Source: Chloroflexota bacterium (GTDB taxonomy: Bacteria; Chloroflexota; UBA4733). Taken from it: a DNA stretch of 8,956 bases. Position 1 is the stretch's first letter; every line of letters starts with the position of its first letter. Below are positions 1 to 5,460 of this stretch, piece after piece. Both the position numbers and the translations under genes were made by a program. The stretch is from assembly GCA_025449435.1 (NCBI GenBank), contig JANWJO010000208.1, positions 1-8,956 of the forward strand. Reading direction: 5' to 3'. The notes below the pieces were generated by a model that saw only the letters and a program-made list of their open reading frames with translations, was not told the origin of the DNA and made no database searches.

Positions 1-1
1 C

Positions 2-508
2 GTCGGTGACGTTGCAAGCGATATTGGCGCCGGAATCGACACTGGAACGGGTGGCGGCGGCATCACCGGGCTGATCGGCAACGCTTGGAACACCATGCAG
101 TCGGTTGGTAGCGACGTCATGGGCGGTATCCGTCACGTGGCACGTGATCAGGGTAGCACCGGTCGGGCGGTTGCTGGCGATGTTGGCGGCATGCTGGGCA
201 ACGTGATGAACGATAGCGGCTTTGGTGGGCTGCTCAACTCCGTCACCGATACCGGCGGTGGCTTGCTTTCCGATGCTGAGCATTTTGCTGGCAATGTGTG
301 GAACAAGGCTAGCGAGATTGGCAGTGACGTCGCCACGGGTGTGGGCAACTGGGTTGCGGGCTGGGGCCAAAGCCCCAGCGCTCCCAGCCTTCCGTTCCCT
401 GGAGCTGGTGATCCCGACCTTCCGTTCCCTAAAGTTGGTGGTCCCCTTCCCGGATTTCCGTTTCCGGGATTTGGTGGTCCCTCCCACCGGGACTTACCGT
501 CTCTTTAG
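2..508 (+). CDS. Glycine-rich repeat protein of unknown function, 3' end only
   Basis: The reading frame is open from base 2 to the TAG at 506-508 (168 codons seen), so the start lies upstream of the window. An ATG at 95 exists, but the same composition continues in frame before it and I see no strong ribosome binding site, so I treat the gene as partial. The visible protein is rich in Gly, Asp, Ser and Asn with recurring (G/S)DV-x2-G(I/V) segments. A 21-residue unit encoded near 77-139 (GNAWN...VGSDV) returns near 290-352 (GNVWN...IGSDV). Glycines at short spacing in weakly hydrophobic stretches (GITGLIGNAW, GGMLGNVM) look like glycine-zipper helices. The last 40 residues switch to a Pro/Phe/Gly tail. 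No catalytic motif, cysteine or obvious membrane span is seen. I do not recognise the family; a secreted, surface or membrane-interacting structural protein is possible, but this is inference. Confidence 0.7.
   Translation, partial: VGDVASDIGAGIDTGTGGGGITGLIGNAWNTMQSVGSDVMGGIRHVARDQGSTGRAVAGDVGGMLGNVMNDSGFGGLLNSVTDTGGGLLSDAEHFAGNVWNKASEIGSDVATGVGNWVAGWGQSPSAPSLPFPGAGDPDLPFPKVGGPLPGFPFPGFGGPSHRDLPSL
389..484 (+). repeat. Three-copy decapeptide tandem repeat in coding sequence
   Basis: Three 30-base units encode LPFPGAGDPD (389-418), LPFPKVGGPL (419-448) and, after a 6-base PG insert, FPFPGFGGPS (455-484). The consensus is (L/F)PFPx2G(D/G)P. The first two units share the DNA string CTTCCGTTCCCT, so recent duplication is plausible, while the third has diverged in base sequence. 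The units form the extreme C-terminus of the glycine-rich protein, just before the stop. Confidence 0.8.
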
Positions 509-583
509 GCGCTGGCTCCCGCAGGTTTCACTCCGGCGCCAGAGGTGCCGCCACATCAATGGCTCGGTTGGGGCTGGGAGCCC
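508..583. terminator. Possible bidirectional hairpin terminator between convergent genes
   Basis: GGCGCTGG (508-515) can pair with CCGGCGCC (533-540), eight pairs including one G-U, around a 17-base loop. It begins on the last base of the upstream stop codon. A second perfect hairpin, GGGCT-GGG-AGCCC, lies at 571-583. Both sit in the 98-base gap between convergent genes, where a bidirectional terminator would be expected. Neither is followed by a T-run on either strand, so intrinsic termination is unproven; GC-rich bacteria often have such T-less hairpins. Confidence 0.3.
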
Positions 584-606
584 GACAATGCCCTCATGTA
601 GCGCCG

Positions 607-1947
607 TCAGCCGCTGGCAGCCTGCACACCGGCGGGATCAGGACTGGGTCCACGTAGGGCTTCCTTATCACGCCGGACGTCAATCGCAGCGGCCACGAGA
701 TCGCTGTGCGCCGAGCGGGCGCCGAAAGCGCACAACACCAGCGCTGGGATGCCCAGCGCGAGCCATAGTGGCAGCAGCACCAGCGCCACTACGCCGATGA
801 CCAACCAGGCTAGGCTGGGCAGCAGCAACAAGGTCAGCGCTGCAGCTAAAGCCCACTGTGCCAGCGGTCTGCCGGAAAAGCGGGGCATCACTGTCAGCAA
901 TGCAGGCGCCAGGATCACCAGCATCGCCACATCCTGATAGTGCGTATGGTAGGCCGCGAGCAATCCGCCAGCGGTGAACGCCAGCAAGCCTAATGGGACA
1001 GCAATGGGAGCCGTGATCCGCCGCCACTGTAATGTCAGCAATGCAAACGTTGCCACACCAAGTGCCAGGCTCAGCGCCACCCCCACGCTCGCAGGCAGGG
1101 CCGGCAGGTAGCTCAACAAGCCACGCCAGCCCACCATCTGCCGGGCCGTGATCGACACACTGGCGTCGCCAGCGAACGATTCGATACCGCGCAGCATCGC
1201 AACATAGCTGGCCATGCCCTGCGCGCCGGTGAGAAACAGGCACAGGCCGCCCAGCGCGGCGCCACTGGCAACGGCCGCCCATACCGCAGACCAGCGCGTC
1301 GACACCAGCAGGTACAGCAGCGGACCCACGGCTACCTGTGGCTTGATAAAGGCCAGCGTAGCCAGCGCCACACCAACTAGCAATGGGCGATCCTCGAGCA
1401 GTCCCCAGAAGGCCAGCGCGAACAGCCCGAGCATCAGCCCTACCGGCTGGCCTGCCAGTATGCCCCAACTCACCGGCAAGAAGGCGAAGATGCCAGCACT
1501 CCATTGGATTGGGTGGGCCAGTGGCGCACGTGCCGGCCACCAGCGGTGCGCCCACAGCGCTGCGAGCGCCCCCACGATCGCGCACAGTGCGCCGTTGGTG
1601 AGTACCCAGGCGAGCACGGCCCGGTGAGGAGACAACTGGTCAAACGGCAGCGCCACGAGCAACTCAATAGGCGGGTTGTCGTAGGGCTGTACTTGTAGTT
1701 GCCCCAGGTTCAATCCGCTAGCGTGCAGCAAGCCTTGCTCGGCTGTTTGTTGCAGGCTGAGGTCGTACAGGCGTGGCCAGCCTTGCGTGCTTACGATCTG
1801 GCCGGCGGCGTACGAGGCCAAGAAATCGCCCCCAAAGATGCCGGGCGCCCCGTGCGGCCACAACGCCAGCGCTGCCAGCACCAGTTGCGCCAGGGCGAGC
1901 ACGGGGATACCAAAGCGCAGCAAGTTCGCCATTACCGTACGGTTCAT
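607..1947 (-). CDS. GT87 / DUF2029-type membrane glycosyltransferase (mannosyltransferase-like)
   Basis: This is a 446-residue polytopic membrane protein with about ten to eleven hydrophobic segments (first at roughly 11-30). It resembles the GT87 (DUF2029) family, GT-C enzymes that use polyprenyl-phosphate sugars, best known as alpha-mannosyltransferases of cell-envelope glycolipids. Visible support: GGDFLASYAAGQ at 39-50, whose Asp41 sits in the first extracytoplasmic loop where GT-C catalytic acids lie; a YDNPP segment at 89-93; FIKPQV at 200-205, typical of the family; and AYHTHYQD at 332-339 in a late loop. The C-terminal 35 residues are hydrophilic and probably cytoplasmic. The ATG at 1947 has AAGGGG eight bases upstream and overlaps the preceding gene by four bases (ATGA), which fixes the start and implies translational coupling. 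It is the last gene of the operon. The class is well supported; donor and acceptor are not known. Confidence 0.82.
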   Translation of the reverse strand: MNRTVMANLLRFGIPVLALAQLVLAALALWPHGAPGIFGGDFLASYAAGQIVSTQGWPRLYDLSLQQTAEQGLLHASGLNLGQLQVQPYDNPPIELLVALPFDQLSPHRAVLAWVLTNGALCAIVGALAALWAHRWWPARAPLAHPIQWSAGIFAFLPVSWGILAGQPVGLMLGLFALAFWGLLEDRPLLVGVALATLAFIKPQVAVGPLLYLLVSTRWSAVWAAVASGAALGGLCLFLTGAQGMASYVAMLRGIESFAGDASVSITARQMVGWRGLLSYLPALPASVGVALSLALGVATFALLTLQWRRITAPIAVPLGLLAFTAGGLLAAYHTHYQDVAMLVILAPALLTVMPRFSGRPLAQWALAAALTLLLLPSLAWLVIGVVALVLLPLWLALGIPALVLCAFGARSAHSDLVAAAIDVRRDKEALRGPSPDPAGVQAASG

Positions 1948-3560
1948 GGCGTTGACCCCTTGGGCACTAGGAGCACGGCCACCCGTCCGGAGGGACGGAA
2001 GGTCACCGTTTGGTTCACCTGGTAGCTGGCTTGTACGGCAGCCAGCATGGCCGGCGTGAGCCGGGTGTCGGCTGACGACTGCATTTCCGCAGCCGTCGTA
2101 GACAGTGGATCAAAGTCCAGCGCGAGCAGCGCGAAGTTGCCGTGCTGCAACTGTTCAACTATCGGGCGCTCGTCAAATTGCCTGGCATTGGCCAGTTGCA
2201 CCACACCGCGTAGGTCCACCACTTCGTCGGAACGTCCGGCGAGCAGCAGGTCGCCCGCGAAGTCGGACAGGATTGGACCGGGAGCCGTGCGCATCGCCGC
2301 GACGACCTGGGCGTGCGCTGCGCCGGCACTCGCGGTAGACCAGCGTCCAGGCGCCAGTTCGGACGTGATGGTGAGCCAGGCCACTGCGGCGAGTCCCACC
2401 GTCACTAACCCAGCCTGTATTACTACGGTTCTGTCACCCGACCGATGCGCCTCGCTTAACGGCGCCAGCACGCGTGCGCTCAGCAAGCCCAGCCCGATGG
2501 CCCCGAGCACGGCGAGTTCTGCCGCGTAGTAGGGGGCGCCACCGATCTTGCCGACCGTTGTGAGAAACACGGCGGCGGCCAGAGCACACCACAATCGCAG
2601 TTCCAGAGTCCCGCCAGCGCGGAACAGAGCAACAGCCCCGACGCCGAACGCCAGGCCGCTCCACAGCAGGAAGTACAGCACTTCACCAATGAACAGCGTG
2701 AGCGCAAACGGCCGCACCGCGCCCAGCGTGAGCAGGTCAAACGCGTAGGCACCATGGGACGTGGTGTTGAGCCACAGCGATACTGTCACCACCGGCACAC
2801 CAATGCCAGCGCACAGCCAGGCGGCGCTGCGCCACTCCCTTCGAACGGCACACGCCAGCACACACGCCGCTATGGCGGCGACCATGGTTTCCTTGGTGAG
2901 CAACGCCAGCGCTAAGCACACCGCCGCTGCCACAGTGTGGCCGCGCCAGGCTGCCAGCCAGCAGGCCATGCCGCACACTGCCAAGCCCAGCGCCAGGCTA
3001 TCGACCCTGCCAACGACGGCCCAAACCGCTGCTCCTTGGCTCACCAGTGGGAAGGCGAGAGCCGCGCCAATGCCGGCCACGCGGCGCTGACTGGCCCGTG
3101 TCACGATGGTGGCGATGCCAACCAGCGTCAACACCAAGCCAAGCGTCGATACCAGCCGTGCCGCCACACACGGCGCCACCCCAGCGCCGAGCAAGGGGAC
3201 AACGGCCAGGGCATACACCGGCGGGTAGGGAAAGTCGATGCCGTTGTACAGCGGTGTGGGGCCGGGGTACAGGGGCGCGCCGGCCAGCCAGTGCTGTACG
3301 CCCGCCAGCACGATGCCTTCACCCAGGGTGGCGGGCCAAGGCGTGGCCAGCGCCAGTATGCTGGGCAGCACCAGTCCCCATGCCACGACCAAGCTGGCTC
3401 CCAGTAGGATGGCAGCCAGTTGCCGCTGGGGTCCAGGCGTGGATTCCGGCTGCTCCAATGGGGAATGCACCGAAGTGTTGACGTTGTGGGGCTCTGTAGT
3501 GGGCACAATGCCGCTCTGAGTTGCCTGCCTAAGGCGAGACGCTGGCCCGGCGCTCCTCAT
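1944..3560 (-). CDS. GT-C-fold membrane glycosyltransferase (ArnT/RgtA-like), paralogue B
   Basis: This 538-residue protein has a cytoplasmic-looking N-terminus (1-46), about ten membrane segments between 47 and 400, and a soluble C-terminal domain (about 401-538). Family-like motifs in order: GEG at 80-82, likely holding the acidic residue of the first loop; YNGIDFPYPP at 105-114; VGRVDSLALG at 183-192; LALLTKETMVAA at 218-229; AYAFDLLTLG at 271-280; and YYAAELAVLGAIGLGL at 344-359. Such architecture is typical of polyprenyl-phosphate-sugar-dependent glycosyltransferases related to GT39/GT83 and RgtA-D proteins. The soluble domain has GPILSDFAGDLLLAGRSDEV at 428-447. It is the middle gene of the operon: its ATG overlaps the upstream stop and its stop overlaps the downstream ATG, four bases each. 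A GTG at codon 19 is an alternative start, but the ATGA overlap favours the ATG. It is clearly paralogous to the upstream gene. Sugar specificity cannot be read from the sequence. Confidence 0.8.
   Translation of the reverse strand: MRSAGPASRLRQATQSGIVPTTEPHNVNTSVHSPLEQPESTPGPQRQLAAILLGASLVVAWGLVLPSILALATPWPATLGEGIVLAGVQHWLAGAPLYPGPTPLYNGIDFPYPPVYALAVVPLLGAGVAPCVAARLVSTLGLVLTLVGIATIVTRASQRRVAGIGAALAFPLVSQGAAVWAVVGRVDSLALGLAVCGMACWLAAWRGHTVAAAVCLALALLTKETMVAAIAACVLACAVRREWRSAAWLCAGIGVPVVTVSLWLNTTSHGAYAFDLLTLGAVRPFALTLFIGEVLYFLLWSGLAFGVGAVALFRAGGTLELRLWCALAAAVFLTTVGKIGGAPYYAAELAVLGAIGLGLLSARVLAPLSEAHRSGDRTVVIQAGLVTVGLAAVAWLTITSELAPGRWSTASAGAAHAQVVAAMRTAPGPILSDFAGDLLLAGRSDEVVDLRGVVQLANARQFDERPIVEQLQHGNFALLALDFDPLSTTAAEMQSSADTRLTPAMLAAVQASYQVNQTVTFRPSGRVAVLLVPKGSTP
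1956..1961 (-). promoter_or_regulatory. Ribosome binding site of the GT87-type gene
   Basis: Read on the minus strand, AAGGGG lies eight bases before the ATG at 1947, inside the 3' end of the preceding gene. It is the clearest Shine-Dalgarno sequence of the operon and supports the chosen start, so this gene could be re-initiated after the ATGA overlap and also bind ribosomes directly. Confidence 0.6.
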
Positions 3561-5128
3561 GGCGCAGGCTGCCCTGGGGTCAGGATGAAATACTGGAGGG
3601 AGCCGCCCACGTCGATCGTCTGGCGTACGACGTAGTGGCTGCGCATCGCTAGCAGCATCTGGGGCGTCAGCTTGCCCAGATAGTGCGCCTGGTAGTAGTC
3701 CGGTGAGGTCTCCGTGGGATTAATGTCCAGCGCGATCACGGCGTAACGATGGGCAGCGATGGCATCCAGCACCGGCTGCTGGTCCCACAAGCCATGCTCA
3801 GCGAGTTGCGCCGTGGCGAACCAATCGGTCACAGCTTCGTGGCGGCCAGCGAGCACGAGGTCGCCCGGCAAGTCGGACAGCACCGGACCCGGCGCATCGC
3901 GCAGTGCAGCTTCCACGTGCTGGTGCGCCGCCCCGTTTGCTGAAGACAGCCAGTGCGTTGCCCCGATGGTGCGCGAGGCGCTCCCAAACGCGCACAGCGC
4001 GGTGCCAAACAGCACGATGGCCGTGATGTGGAAGCAGGAACGCACGTTGGCGTTGCCCGGCTGCCCGCTCGTGCTGGGCATCGTCATGACGTGGTGCGCC
4101 ATCAAGCCAACACCCACGGCTCCGGCGACGGCTAACTCGGCCTCGTAGTAGGCCGAGGCGCCATCCTTCCCAACTGTCACCAGAAAAGCGAGCGCGGAGA
4201 GCACCGTGTACCAGCGGAGCACGGCCGGTGCCTGCACGTACCACAAGAACACCCAACCTCTCGCCGCCACAAACCCCCCGAACATGGCAAAAAACAACAC
4301 CTCTTCCACGACGGCCAGCGCATGAAACGCGCGGATCTTCCCGAGCGTGAGCAAGTCGAAGGCAAAGGCGCCGTCGCTGGTGGCGTTGCACCAGGCATAG
4401 ACCGCCAATGTGGGCAGCGCGATCCCGGCGCCCAACACCACGGCGTGCTTCCAGCGGCGGCTGAATAGCAGGGAGAGTGCCACAGCGGCCGGCGCCGCGA
4501 CCATCGTCTCCTTGGTGAGCAGGGCCAGCGTGAAACAGGCAGCTGCCAGCACGGTTGACCAGCGTGAACCGGCGACCCACCAGGCGAGTCCGGCGCAGGT
4601 GAAGGCCAGCGCCAGACTATCGACTCTGCCAGTTGTTGACCACACGACCGTGGCCTGGCTGGTGGCTGCCAGCGCAACCGCCGCCACCAGCGCCGGCTGC
4701 CAGCGACCAGTGACGGATCTTGCCATGCTGCCAGCACTCAAACTGGTCACCACGAGCGACAGCAGGGATATAACACGGGCCGACACGATTGGCTGCCAGC
4801 CCAGCGCGAGCGGACCGCTCAGCACCAGCGCAAACAGCGGCGGGTACGGGAAGTCGATGCCATTGGCCAGCAATTGGGGCGACGGCCACAACGAATTCCC
4901 CGCTAGGAACCGGTACACCGCCTCGATGATGAGACCCTCGCCAACTCCCGCTGGCCAGGGCGAGAACACCAGCGTGAGCGACGGCCACACCCATACCCAG
5001 GCAGCTGCCAGTGTGATTACCAGCGCCACCAGCGCTGTGGCCCGCGCCCAGGCGAGCCGCCGCGCGTATGGCCACGACGATGCTCCAACGACTGGCTCAG
5101 CACGCGTGTGCGGGGCGTTGACGTGCAT
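3557..5128 (-). CDS. GT-C-fold membrane glycosyltransferase (ArnT/RgtA-like), paralogue A
   Basis: This is the first gene of the membrane operon: 523 residues, a short basic N-terminus (1-30), about ten membrane segments (first at about 31-56) and a soluble C-terminal domain from about 388. It aligns along its whole length with the next gene: WPAGVGEG at 58-65, ANGIDFPYPP at 88-97, TGRVDSLAL at 166-174, LALLTKETMVAA at 201-212, DGAFAFDLLTLG at 252-263, YYEAELAVAGAVGVGL at 327-342, GPVLSDLPGDLVLAGR at 414-429, and LTPQML at 487-492. The family is expected to transfer a sugar from a polyprenyl-phosphate donor outside the membrane; the substrate is unknown. The ATG at 5128 has only a weak, close purine stretch (GGTGAG, two bases away) upstream, so the start is less certain than the frame. 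It is transcribed away from glyS. Confidence 0.8.
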   Translation of the reverse strand: MHVNAPHTRAEPVVGASSWPYARRLAWARATALVALVITLAAAWVWVWPSLTLVFSPWPAGVGEGLIIEAVYRFLAGNSLWPSPQLLANGIDFPYPPLFALVLSGPLALGWQPIVSARVISLLSLVVTSLSAGSMARSVTGRWQPALVAAVALAATSQATVVWSTTGRVDSLALAFTCAGLAWWVAGSRWSTVLAAACFTLALLTKETMVAAPAAVALSLLFSRRWKHAVVLGAGIALPTLAVYAWCNATSDGAFAFDLLTLGKIRAFHALAVVEEVLFFAMFGGFVAARGWVFLWYVQAPAVLRWYTVLSALAFLVTVGKDGASAYYEAELAVAGAVGVGLMAHHVMTMPSTSGQPGNANVRSCFHITAIVLFGTALCAFGSASRTIGATHWLSSANGAAHQHVEAALRDAPGPVLSDLPGDLVLAGRHEAVTDWFATAQLAEHGLWDQQPVLDAIAAHRYAVIALDINPTETSPDYYQAHYLGKLTPQMLLAMRSHYVVRQTIDVGGSLQYFILTPGQPAP

Positions 5129-5249
5129 GGCTCACCATCTCGCGCTACCGACAGCACGGCGAGCCGTCGCTCCGGCCGGCCCCTCACGGATTGTGCCCAC
5201 GCCTGACCGGAAGTCCGGCGCAGCCGCCAAATGGCACAACACGCCATGA

Positions 5250-5294
5250 GACGGTTTGGTGGGTGCGCGGAGTGGTGCAACAGCGCACACCGTC
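5250..5294 (+). promoter_or_regulatory. Two-tier hairpin in the glyS upstream region
   Basis: GACGG (5250-5254) pairs with CCGTC (5290-5294), and inside it GTGCGC (5263-5268) pairs with GCGCAC (5283-5288) around a 14-base loop. A one-sided internal loop (5255-5262 against base 5289) separates the two stems. The pairing is seen in the sequence; its function is not. It could be part of an RNA leader if transcription starts upstream, or an operator-like inverted repeat in DNA. Confidence 0.35.
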
Positions 5295-5350
5295 GCGGTC
5301 CGGACAGCCGTGCCAACGTTGCCATGCTCAAATCAGGGCGGCGCTACCGG

Positions 5351-5356
5351 TATGAT
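5351..5356 (+). promoter_or_regulatory. Candidate -10 element for glyS
   Basis: TATGAT differs from the TATAAT consensus at one base and stands out in GC-rich surroundings. No good -35 lies 16-18 bases upstream; TTGCCA at 5319-5324 is 26 bases away, which is too far. If it is real, transcription would begin near 5363 with a leader of about 98 bases, and the T-box reading of this spot would be wrong. Confidence 0.25.
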
Positions 5357-5384
5357 GGTGGACCGCGAGGAACAACCAGCGTCC
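5355..5384 (+). promoter_or_regulatory. T-box-like core in the glyS leader (tentative)
   Basis: The segment ATGGTGGACCGCG (5355-5367) resembles the T-box riboswitch core, whose consensus is about AGGGTGGNACCGCG, and a GCGTCC follows at 5379-5384 as it often does in such leaders. GGA-(C)-CGC (5360-5366) can pair with GCG-TCC (5379-5384). The TGGA in the core is the form expected to pair with the UCCA end of bacterial tRNA-Gly, which fits a glyS leader. Against this, the core is one base short, no stem I with a specifier codon was identified, and no terminator T-run follows, so it would have to act on translation. A chance match is quite possible. Confidence 0.27.
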
Positions 5385-5411
5385 GGCTGTGCGCGGCAAA
5401 GCGCCGGCTGG
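5376..5411 (+). promoter_or_regulatory. Alternative hairpin in the glyS leader
   Basis: CCAGC (5376-5380) pairs with GCTGG (5407-5411), and inside it CGGC (5384-5387) pairs with GCCG (5403-5406) with a 3-base bulge on the left arm. Its left arm overlaps the right arm of the hairpin at 5360-5384, so the two are mutually exclusive. That is the layout expected of a leader that switches between two folds. Confidence 0.35.
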
Positions 5412-5445
5412 CGACCGTGGCCCTAGGGACCGCTGAAGTGGAGAC

Positions 5446-5451
5446 AAGGAG
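5446..5451 (+). promoter_or_regulatory. Ribosome binding site of glyS
   Basis: AAGGAG lies nine bases before the GTG at 5461. It decides the start: the codon is GTG, the spacing is good, and the resulting N-terminus matches the usual beginning of short glycyl-tRNA synthetases. Confidence 0.8.
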
Positions 5452-5460
5452 CCAGACATC

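Larger units (their letters stand above)
5129..5460. other. Divergent intergenic region between the glycosyltransferase operon and glyS
   Basis: These 332 bases separate two divergent transcripts and must carry both promoters. I see no convincing coding sequence here. Visible structure: a CCGG-AAGT-CCGG element near 5207-5218, a small hairpin ATGGC/GCCAT (5231-5247), a larger hairpin at 5250-5294, and a cluster of competing hairpins at 5360-5411 before the glyS ribosome binding site. No clear -35/-10 pair is evident for the minus-strand operon. The length and structure are more than a simple promoter needs, which suggests a structured leader for glyS. Confidence 0.7.

Noticed and set aside
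222..800. 192-codon plus-strand frame across the left gene and the convergent gap
   Set aside because: Its composition is that of a frame-shifted shadow of the glycine-rich gene, and it continues antisense into the GT87-type gene.
680..1585. 301-codon minus-strand frame inside the GT87-type gene
   Set aside because: It is an out-of-frame shadow on the same strand, rich in Arg, Gly and Ala with no membrane pattern, while the overlapping frame gives a coherent polytopic protein.
607..5128. Very frequent GCCAGC and CAGCGC words on the plus strand, possibly a Chi-like or architectural motif
   Set aside because: On the coding strand these read GCTGGC and GCGCTG, the natural product of Ala-Leu-Ala-rich membrane segments with GC-rich codons. 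A strand-bias count over the genome would be needed to claim more.
4410..5249. 279-codon plus-strand frame across paralogue A and the intergenic region
   Set aside because: It is antisense to the conserved membrane gene, has Ala/Thr/Ser shadow composition and no ribosome binding site or family motif.
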